NCBI GenBank assembly: GCA_031397915.1
Contig: JANNMM010000087.1
Coordinates: 1 to 24,523 of the forward strand
DNA from: JANYCG01 sp031397915
GTDB lineage: Bacteria > Pseudomonadota > Gammaproteobacteria > Burkholderiales > Burkholderiaceae_C
Reading direction: 5' to 3'
Length of the DNA: 24,523 nucleotides
Shown here: one piece after another, positions 7,683 to 14,251 of the stretch
How the letters are laid out: the number at the start of each line of letters is the position of its first letter
Numbering within the stretch: the stretch's first letter is position 1
Made by a program: the position numbers and the translations under genes
Notes under the pieces: model-generated
The model's input: the letters and a program-made list of their open reading frames with translations, nothing else
Told to the model about the DNA's origin: nothing
Database searches by the model: none

Positions 7683-8609
7683 ATGTCCACCACCAGCCGC
7701 ATCACCGGTGTGCTCTCACCCGTTCTCACGCCTTTCAAGGCCAATCTGGAGCCCGATGTGCAGCGTTACATTGCGCACTGCAAATGGCTGATCAGCAACC
7801 AGGTCGGTCTGGCGATCTTTGGCACCAACTCGGAAGCCGCCTCGTTGTCAGTGAGCGAGCGTCTTGGCTTGACCGACGCCCTGCTGGCCGCCGGAATTCC
7901 CGCCGCCCGCATGATGCCGGGCACCGGCGCCTGTGCCCTGCCAGACGCGGTCACGCTGACCCAACACGCCGCCAGCAACGGCGCCGCAGGCTGTTTGATG
8001 CTGCCACCGTTCTATTTCAAGGGTGTGTCAGACGAAGGGTTGTACGCCTATTACTCTGAGGTGATTGAGAGGGTGGGCAACCCGAATCTCAAGGTCTACC
8101 TGTACCACATCCCTGCCGTGTCAGGCGTGCCGATCACCCTGAACCTGATTGCCATGTTGCGCAAACGTTACCCCGACACGGTGGTCGGCGTGAAAGACTC
8201 CTCGGGCGTGTGGGACAACACCAAGGCCATGATTGACCAATTCGCCAAAGACGGTTTTGACGTGTTCCCTGGCAGCGAGCTCCCGCTCACGCAGGCGCTG
8301 GCAATTGGCGGCGTCGGTTGCATCAGCGCAACCGCCAATGTGAACCCGGGCGGCATCCATGCGATCTACGAGGCGCGCGGGACACCCGAAGGCACTGTGT
8401 TGCAGGCCAAGGCCGATGTGATCCGCAAGATATTCCAGGCGCTGGTAATGATTCCGGCCATGAAACGGGTTGCGGCTGAGTTTTCCGGCCAAACTGGCTG
8501 GAAAACCGTTCGTCCGCCGTTGACGGCACTTGAAGATAAACCGGCACTGGAACTCCTGGCCCAGTTGAAGGCAGCCGGATTTGACATGCCCGGTTATCCA
8601 CAATATTAG
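7683..8609 (+). CDS. DapA/NAL-superfamily aldolase or dehydratase (DHDPS family)
   Basis: This 308-residue class I Schiff-base enzyme belongs to the dihydrodipicolinate synthase/N-acetylneuraminate lyase superfamily. The Schiff-base lysine is K171 in VGVKDSSGVW, and the catalytic tyrosine is Y141 in YLYHIP. In place of the DapA GTTGE signature it has GTNSE (47-51), which argues against lysine biosynthesis. Members with such variants act on 2-keto-3-deoxy sugar acids, either cleaving them to pyruvate plus an aldehyde or dehydrating them. That would suit the product of the nearby IlvD/Edd dehydratase. AAGGA (7669-7673) lies nine bases before the ATG. The exact substrate is unknown. Confidence 0.82.
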   Translation: MSTTSRITGVLSPVLTPFKANLEPDVQRYIAHCKWLISNQVGLAIFGTNSEAASLSVSERLGLTDALLAAGIPAARMMPGTGACALPDAVTLTQHAASNGAAGCLMLPPFYFKGVSDEGLYAYYSEVIERVGNPNLKVYLYHIPAVSGVPITLNLIAMLRKRYPDTVVGVKDSSGVWDNTKAMIDQFAKDGFDVFPGSELPLTQALAIGGVGCISATANVNPGGIHAIYEARGTPEGTVLQAKADVIRKIFQALVMIPAMKRVAAEFSGQTGWKTVRPPLTALEDKPALELLAQLKAAGFDMPGYPQY

Positions 8610-8647
8610 GTACGAGCTCCCCAGATGTAAGGGGCGTGGCGCGGTTA

Positions 8648-8656
8648 TGCTATACA
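8648..8656 (+). promoter_or_regulatory. Candidate extended -10 promoter element for the sensor kinase
   Basis: TGCTATACA fits an extended -10 element (TG-n-TATAAT-like). The region 17 bases upstream (TAAGGG) is a poor -35, which is typical of extended -10 promoters. Transcription would start near 8663 and give a short leader carrying the TGAGGA ribosome-binding site. Assigned by eye. Confidence 0.35.
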
Positions 8657-8685
8657 AATGTGTGAATTTTTGAGGATTTGAACTT

Positions 8686-11600
8686 TTGTTCAAGTTGCTG
8701 CGTTATTTTTCGATTGCCAGCCTGGTTTCGATCATTGCGGTGTCGATTGGCTTTGGCTGGCAGATCAATCAGCGCGCAAACACCATTCTGGTCAAATTTG
8801 GCGAAGCCGGAAATGCGGAAGTTACCCGCATGGTGGCCAACACCTACCGGGAACCCCTGAAAGCGTTTCTGGATCTGGCACCGGGACTTTCAACCGAACA
8901 GCTCGCCGCTGATGCCCAAACGGCGAAATTACACAGTTTGATGGCAGGCACGATGAAGGGTTCGCGCACCGTCAAGGTCAAAATATTTACGCCAAGCGGA
9001 CGCACCGTGTATTCCAGCGAGGCGCGGCAGATTGGTGAGGACAGCAGCCAGAACGCCGGCTTTATCGCTGCGCTGGCCGGGAAGACGGCCACCGAGTTAA
9101 CGAGCCGGGACGATTTCAGCGCCTTTGAACAGCAACTCGACAATCGCAGCATCATTTCGACCTACCAGCCCTTGCGTTTGGGTACTGGCAACCAGATTGA
9201 TGGCGTAATTGAGGTGTACCAGGATATCTCGGAATACGTTGCGGCTGGCAATGCGACACAGCGAAAAGCCGTAGCCGGGGTAGTGGGCGTCCTGTTTTTG
9301 CTGTATGGCGTTTTGTTCCTGATCGTCCGCAATGCTGACCGCATTCTGCAGCGGCAAGGCAAGCAAGGGCTGGCAGACAACGAGGCGCTTCAAGCTGCGC
9401 ACCACGATCTTTCGCTGCAGGTCGCCGAGATGCGAAAGTCTGACTGGCGGCGCGAGCGTTACCGGGCCTTGAGCAAACTCACCTCCGACTGGTTTTGGGA
9501 GCAAGACGCCAATTTCCGCTTCGTCGACGTCGATGTGGCGGAGGGTGAGAATGTGATGGCCGACCATAAATTGCAAATCGGCAAGGCGCGCTGGGAGTCA
9601 CCAAACATCAGCCCGGTCAATATGACGTGGCAGCAGCACAAGGCCGAGTTGATGGCGCACCGGCCCTTTCGCGACCTGATCCTTCGGCTGAAGGTGCCTT
9701 CCGGCGTGGGTTTTGCGAGCGTCAGCGGTGAACCCATGTTTGCAGCGGATGGCACTTTTACCGGCTATCGCGGCGTCGGTTCTGACGTGACCCATCGCGT
9801 CATGGCCGAACGATCGATAGCGGCCATGCGCGCCGATCTGGCGGTACGTGACGCCGCGAAAGACCGGGCCAAATCTTTGCAAGAATTGCTGGATGCGCTT
9901 CCCGTCGGGGTCGCGCTGTTTGATGCCGAACTCCGCGTGGTGGCGTCCAATGTGGCCAGCAGTCGCATTCTTGATGTCTCGCTTGAATTGGTGGGTCCGG
10001 GCGCCAAACTGGAAGACCTCTACCGGTACATTGCCGGACGCGGTGAGTTCGGTCCCGGCGACGTCGATCAAATCGTCTCGGAGCGTATGGATTTCGCACG
10101 CAAACGCGTGCACCGAGGTCTTGAACGCAAGCGTCACGATGGCAAAACATTGCACATCAACAGCCTGCCTTTGGATGATGGCACCCTACTTTCGATCTAC
10201 ACCGACATCAGCGACCGCAAAGACAGGGACAACCTACTCATCGAAAGTGAGCACAAGGCCAAAGAGCATGCGGACTTCCTGCAGAACCTGCTGGACGCCA
10301 TGCCGGTAGGCGTGGCGCTGATCGACCAGAACATGCAGGTGTTGGTCGCCAATGCAGCCTGTGCCGTGCTGCAGGGCCTGCCGGTGTCGATGATGAAAAC
10401 CGGCACCTCGATAATTGATGCCTTCCGCTACCAGGCCGAGCACGGCGTCTACGGACCTGGCGAGGTGGCGGAACTGGTCGCACAGCGGGTGGGGCGGACC
10501 AAGGAGACAGCGCCGGTTCACGTGGAGCGGCGCATGCCCAACGGCGTCACGGTTGACGTTCGCGGCAAGCACCTTCCCAATGGTCTGCGTCTCACTACCT
10601 TCATCGACGTCACTGATCGCAAGGAAGCCGAGCTCAAATTGCTGTCCGCTAAGGAGGCTGCGGAATCCGGCAGCAAGGCAAAGAGCGATTTTCTGGCGGT
10701 GATGAGCCATGAAATCCGCACCCCGATGAATGCGGTGATCGGCCTTTTGGAACTTTTGCGCCTGAGCCGCCTGGACGCCGAGCAGCGCGACACCGTTGAC
10801 GCCGTGCGCGAGTCCAGTAAATCCCTGCTGCGCCTGATCGACGACGTGCTGGATTTCTCGAAAATCGAGTCTGGCAAACTCGAGCTGCACGAGGAAGCCG
10901 CATCTTTGACGCAGCTGTTTGACACGGCTTACCAAAACTTCGGCGCCGCGGCCAGCCAGAAAGGCGTGTTGCTGGTGGAAAAGGTAGACCCGCGCATCGC
11001 GCCGGCCCTGGTGCTCGACCCCCTTCGCCTGCGCCAGATCATCAACAACCTGCTGAGCAACGCCATCAAGTTCACCGAGCGTGGCCGTGTTGAACTGGCG
11101 GTTGACCTGCTGGGCCGGGACGAAGAATCCGACCAAGTCCGCATTTCCATTCAAGACACTGGCGTGGGCATCAAGCCGGGGGCACTGGCCAGGGTCTTCG
11201 AGCCGTTCAGCCAGGCCGACTCTTCGGTGGAGCGCACTTACGGTGGCACCGGCTTGGGGCTGGCCATCTGCCAGCGCCTGGCCGACCTGATGGGCAGCAA
11301 AATCGAGGTCGAAAGCCAGCCGGGCCTGGGTACCCGAATCGGTTTGACGTTAACCCTGCGGCGTGCTTACGTGGATGCATCCACCAAACCCAAGACCCAG
11401 GCGATTGAAGCCATCACCAAGCAGTTGCAGGGGCAAAATGCCCTGACGGTTAGCGAGGCCCGCGCAGCGGGCAACTTGATCCTGGTGGTGGACGACCACC
11501 CGGTCAATCGCCGCCTGATGGCGCGCCAGCTCAACGTGCTGGGATATGCCGCTCAAACCGCCTCTGACGGGCGCGAAGCATTGGGCATGCTCAAGGGCGG

Positions 11601-12210
11601 CGGGTTTGGCCTGGTGATCACTGACTGCCAGATGCCCGTGATGGACGGTTACCAGCTCGCCACGGCGATTCGCAAGAACGAGGCGGGCAGCAAAAAACAC
11701 GTACCCATCATTGCCTGCACCGCCAATGTTTCACACGAAGCGTTGGCGCAATGCCGAGCCGTTGGCATGGACAACGCGATCACCAAGCCGGTCGAGCTGG
11801 CGGTGCTCAAGCAGGTTCTGGACCAGTGGTTGCCGCTGGACCGGGACTCCGTGATCGAGGAACACCAACCTCATGTTCCATTAAATACTGACTTCGGCGG
11901 ACTCGAAGAGCTGACGCAAGGCGATTCAACCTTGCAAAACGACCTACTGGAAGATTTTCGCAAGGCCAATATTGAAGACCTCAGAGCCGCCACGTTGGCC
12001 GTCAAGAACGTCGCCATCGACGACCTGTGGCGCAGCGCACACCGCATCAAGGGCGCGGCCAAAATGTTCGGCGCAACCCGGCTGGTAGCCGCAGCCACGC
12101 GGCTCGAGCAGTCAGCGCAGGCCGGTGACTGGCAACGCGCGGCCGACGCCTGGCCCGCCATGCGTGAAGAGTGCCTGCGGCTGGACGAACGCATCGCACA
12201 GGGGCGTTGA
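8686..12210 (+). CDS. Unorthodox hybrid sensor histidine kinase (PAS-HisKA-HATPase-REC-Hpt)
   Basis: This 1174-residue inner-membrane kinase has TM1 at about 7-26, a periplasmic sensor of about 168 residues that looks Cache-like (GVIEVYQDIS near 173-182), and TM2 at about 195-216. A first PAS follows (about 257-378). Two related PAS units (about 396-512 and 533-646) share LLDAxPVGVALxD and GPG(D/E)V. The HisKA phospho-acceptor is H675 in MSHEIRTPMN. The ATPase shows the N-box (N792), DTGVGIKP and YGGTGLGLAI. The receiver has D936/D937, phospho-acceptor D980, T1012 and K1034. The terminal Hpt has H1119 in AHRIKGAAKMFG. All relay residues are present. The start is TTG with TGAGGA (8671-8676) nine bases upstream. 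The gene 37 bases downstream encodes a REC-EAL regulator, the likely target, as in RocS/RocR systems. The signal is unknown. Confidence 0.93.
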   Translation: MFKLLRYFSIASLVSIIAVSIGFGWQINQRANTILVKFGEAGNAEVTRMVANTYREPLKAFLDLAPGLSTEQLAADAQTAKLHSLMAGTMKGSRTVKVKIFTPSGRTVYSSEARQIGEDSSQNAGFIAALAGKTATELTSRDDFSAFEQQLDNRSIISTYQPLRLGTGNQIDGVIEVYQDISEYVAAGNATQRKAVAGVVGVLFLLYGVLFLIVRNADRILQRQGKQGLADNEALQAAHHDLSLQVAEMRKSDWRRERYRALSKLTSDWFWEQDANFRFVDVDVAEGENVMADHKLQIGKARWESPNISPVNMTWQQHKAELMAHRPFRDLILRLKVPSGVGFASVSGEPMFAADGTFTGYRGVGSDVTHRVMAERSIAAMRADLAVRDAAKDRAKSLQELLDALPVGVALFDAELRVVASNVASSRILDVSLELVGPGAKLEDLYRYIAGRGEFGPGDVDQIVSERMDFARKRVHRGLERKRHDGKTLHINSLPLDDGTLLSIYTDISDRKDRDNLLIESEHKAKEHADFLQNLLDAMPVGVALIDQNMQVLVANAACAVLQGLPVSMMKTGTSIIDAFRYQAEHGVYGPGEVAELVAQRVGRTKETAPVHVERRMPNGVTVDVRGKHLPNGLRLTTFIDVTDRKEAELKLLSAKEAAESGSKAKSDFLAVMSHEIRTPMNAVIGLLELLRLSRLDAEQRDTVDAVRESSKSLLRLIDDVLDFSKIESGKLELHEEAASLTQLFDTAYQNFGAAASQKGVLLVEKVDPRIAPALVLDPLRLRQIINNLLSNAIKFTERGRVELAVDLLGRDEESDQVRISIQDTGVGIKPGALARVFEPFSQADSSVERTYGGTGLGLAICQRLADLMGSKIEVESQPGLGTRIGLTLTLRRAYVDASTKPKTQAIEAITKQLQGQNALTVSEARAAGNLILVVDDHPVNRRLMARQLNVLGYAAQTASDGREALGMLKGGGFGLVITDCQMPVMDGYQLATAIRKNEAGSKKHVPIIACTANVSHEALAQCRAVGMDNAITKPVELAVLKQVLDQWLPLDRDSVIEEHQPHVPLNTDFGGLEELTQGDSTLQNDLLEDFRKANIEDLRAATLAVKNVAIDDLWRSAHRIKGAAKMFGATRLVAAATRLEQSAQAGDWQRAADAWPAMREECLRLDERIAQGR

Positions 12211-12247
12211 ATAGAATGCACAAAACAGGCAGGGAATGGGAGTGCGC

Positions 12248-13513
12248 ATGAGCATGGATAAAAATGTGGACTTGGGGCAACTTTTTCCGTTGCCGCAGGT
12301 GGTGCTGGTGGTCGAAGACCACCCGTTGCAGCGCCGGGTGCTGGTGCGCATGCTTGAATCGCTGGGTGTTCCCACCGTAGTGGAAGCGGAAGACGGCGCC
12401 CAGGCGCTGGCGTTCCTGGCTGCCGACGCCCTGATCGACATGGTGTTCACCGATCTGGATATGCCGACGATGGACGGCTTGGCCTTGATGCGCAAGATCA
12501 GCGAACTCGCGCCCAATGTGGGTGTGGTGGTGCTCTCTGCCGTCGAGCGCGAACTGCTCTCCGCCGTGGAATGGCTTGCGCGGGAGCAAAACATTGATTT
12601 GATGGGGGTGATCCAGAAACCGGCCACGCGCCAGGCGCTGGAGGCTGCGCTGCGCCATCCGAGCCGCCAACCGGTTGAATCAAGCCTGCCCGAGTTTTCC
12701 ATCAACGACATTGCGGCGGGTTTCGCCGCTGGGCAGTTTGAAGCTTTTGTGCAACCCAAGCTGAGTTTTACCGACGGCAAACTGATCGGTGGCGAGGCAC
12801 TGGCCCGCTGGCGCCACCCCGAGCGCGGCATCGTGATGCCCGCCGCGTTCATACCTCTGCTTGAAAAATCACCGCTGATTGAGCCTTTTTCTCTGGCCAT
12901 CCTGAAAAGCGCGTCCTGGGCGGTGCGCTGGCTGGAAACCAACTTTTTACCGGGGCGCATTGCCATCAATGCCTCATCAGCCTGGCTGGACCAGCCAGCC
13001 ATGGCGGAACGGCTGATCCAGGCCGCGCGCCGCCTGAACCTTCCCGTTGCACGCTTGACCATCGAAGTCACGGAGACAGTGGCCAATGGCAACCTGGCTG
13101 TAGCGCTGGAGAACCTGGCGCGCCTGAGCATGGCCGGGTTCACCCTTTCGGTGGACGATTTCGGCACCGGGTTTTCGTCGCTGAAACGGTTGGTCAGTTC
13201 ACCCTTTGGCGAGCTCAAGCTCGACCGCAGCTTCGTCTCTGATGTGGAACGCGGTTCGGTGCGCTGGATGGTGATGGAGTCAACCATCGTGCTGGCCAAA
13301 AAACTGGGCCTTGAAACGGTGGCAGAGGGTGTCGAGACGGACTCGGAGTGGCAACTGCTCAAAGACGCAGGTTGTGACGCTTGTCAGGGCTACTTCACCG
13401 CCAAACCGATGAGTGAGACGGTCTTCATGAGCTGGGTGCAACAAAACCCCGGTGCGTTTCCGGAGCGGCGCGAAGCCAATTGGCTGACAACCGACTTGGG
13501 CAAGCTGCAGTAA
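12248..13513 (+). CDS. REC-EAL response regulator, c-di-GMP phosphodiesterase (RocR-like)
   Basis: This 421-residue cytoplasmic regulator has an N-terminal receiver (acidic E23/D24, phospho-acceptor D69 in FTDLDMP, K124 in IQKP) and a C-terminal EAL domain (about 150-395). EAL residues needed for c-di-GMP hydrolysis are present: E183 in GGEALARW, N241 in INASS, E273 in IEVTET, D303/D304 in VDDFGTGFSS, K324 in KLDRSF, E360 in AEGVET and Q380 in CQGYF. The loop-6 DFGTGFSSL is intact, so an active phosphodiesterase is expected. An ATG at 12236 is in frame, but GGGAG (12238-12242) fits the ATG at 12248. The gene follows the hybrid kinase by 37 bases and is probably co-transcribed. The arrangement matches RocR, where receiver phosphorylation controls EAL activity. 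Confidence 0.92.
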   Translation: MSMDKNVDLGQLFPLPQVVLVVEDHPLQRRVLVRMLESLGVPTVVEAEDGAQALAFLAADALIDMVFTDLDMPTMDGLALMRKISELAPNVGVVVLSAVERELLSAVEWLAREQNIDLMGVIQKPATRQALEAALRHPSRQPVESSLPEFSINDIAAGFAAGQFEAFVQPKLSFTDGKLIGGEALARWRHPERGIVMPAAFIPLLEKSPLIEPFSLAILKSASWAVRWLETNFLPGRIAINASSAWLDQPAMAERLIQAARRLNLPVARLTIEVTETVANGNLAVALENLARLSMAGFTLSVDDFGTGFSSLKRLVSSPFGELKLDRSFVSDVERGSVRWMVMESTIVLAKKLGLETVAEGVETDSEWQLLKDAGCDACQGYFTAKPMSETVFMSWVQQNPGAFPERREANWLTTDLGKLQ

Positions 13514-13514
13514 G

Positions 13515-13534
13515 CCGGGCCACCCGGAAGTTTT
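13515..13534 (+). terminator. Weak intrinsic terminator after the REC-EAL gene
   Basis: Directly after the stop codon, CCGGG (13515-13519) and CCCGG (13523-13527) can form a five-pair stem with a three-base loop, followed by AAG and TTTT. The stem is short and the T-run is four bases, so it would be a modest terminator. Confidence 0.4.
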
Positions 13535-13554
13535 GCTACATAATTAGTAGCAAA
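13532..13554. repeat. Inverted repeat hairpin (TTTGCTAC/GTAGCAAA)
   Basis: Perfect eight-base arms (13532-13539 and 13547-13554) flank a seven-base ATAATTA loop. An AGGCCCAAAA stretch follows some 25 bases later (13578-13587). I recall similar GCTAC...GTAGC hairpins followed by GGCCC-A-rich sequence as an interspersed intergenic repeat in Comamonadaceae genomes. Only one copy was noticed in this window, so repeat-family membership is inference. Confidence 0.5.
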
Positions 13555-13620
13555 CTATCCAAATAATCCGTGACTTCAGGCCCAAAAGTATCCTGAAAAC
13601 TCGAAACGGGTGGGTTTTTC

Positions 13621-13653
13621 GGCCAATCAACCCCAATTTGGGAACGATTGGCC
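13621..13653. repeat. Inverted repeat with nested stem, possible bidirectional terminator
   Basis: GGCCAATC (13621-13628) and GATTGGCC (13646-13653) are perfect eight-base arms around a 17-base loop that contains a further CCC-AATTT-GGG stem. It lies between two convergent genes, where a shared terminator would be expected. Neither flank is a clean T-run in the RNA sense (GTTTTTC precedes it on the plus strand), so its role is uncertain. Confidence 0.45.
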
Positions 13654-13690
13654 TGGTTTCAACGGTTGTTGATGCCGTCGACCAATAAAA

Positions 13691-14146
13691 TCAGTCCTTG
13701 TGGCCCTTGCCTTTGTGGCCTTTGCGGTCGTCGTCGCGGTCATGGTGCTTGCCATGGTGTTTGTCATAGTGCTTGCCATGGCGCTCGCCGCGCCAGCCCG
13801 GGTGCTCATGCTGGTAACGGTCCCGCACCCACTGCTCCTGAACAAAATAGACCGGCTGACCGCAGGCGCCGTAGCGGTAGCAGTGTTTGCCCCAGTTTTT
13901 CTGGTGGCCCGGTGGCACGTAGAGGTAAATCGGCTGGCGTTGCACCACCACCGGTGCTTGAGTGATGATGATCGGTTGCGGGTTGATCACCACCGGCTGC
14001 GGGTAGTTGCCGATGTCAATGCGCCCGTAGACGCCGGGTTGGTGGATGCCGATGGAGACACCCACATTGGTCTGGGCCATTGCCGAAGAACCCACACCGG
14101 CCAGGGCGGCTGCGGCCAGGCATGCGGCCATTACCAGTTTTTTCAT
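13691..14146 (-). CDS. Exported small protein with His/Lys/Asp-rich C-terminal tail
   Basis: This 151-residue protein has a clear signal peptide (MKK, then an alanine-rich hydrophobic run, cleavage near AMA-QT at about 25). The mature part starts with a Val/Ile/Pro/Gln-rich segment (about 27-78), including alternating patterns such as NPQPIIITQAPVVV. Two cysteines follow in a HCYRYGACGQPVYF stretch (about 88-101). The last 40 residues repeat K/R-H-G-K-H-Y/H-D-K-H units, ending in GHKGKGHKD. I do not recognise a named family; similar short periplasmic proteins are common hypothetical genes in Burkholderiales. The tail suggests metal or polyanion binding, but that is inference. It is convergent with the REC-EAL gene and has only a weak ribosome-binding site (AGAAAG). 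Confidence 0.8.
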   Translation of the reverse strand: MKKLVMAACLAAAALAGVGSSAMAQTNVGVSIGIHQPGVYGRIDIGNYPQPVVINPQPIIITQAPVVVQRQPIYLYVPPGHQKNWGKHCYRYGACGQPVYFVQEQWVRDRYQHEHPGWRGERHGKHYDKHHGKHHDRDDDRKGHKGKGHKD

Positions 14147-14251
14147 GATGCGCTTTCTAAAGTTGTTTCCCCCTTATACGCGCCACGCTACCGTTCGGTT
14201 TACCCGGCCAAAGTAAATTTTTGTTACCTTTTGACCGTAACGCTGTGAACG
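14147..14251. other. Intergenic region between two minus-strand genes
   Basis: This 105-base space separates the His-rich protein gene from the end of the ThDP-enzyme gene. On the minus strand TATAAG (14173-14178) could be a -10 for the His-rich gene, but no good -35 is spaced before it. No clear terminator was found for the ThDP-enzyme gene. Confidence 0.35.

Noticed and set aside
8619..8634. CCCC-N8-GGGG as a terminator after the DapA-type gene
   Set aside because: The stem has only four pairs and no T-run follows.
10234..11154. A minus-strand frame inside the sensor kinase; also 12112-13362 opposite the REC-EAL gene
   Set aside because: Both lie antisense to well-supported domains and have no family features.
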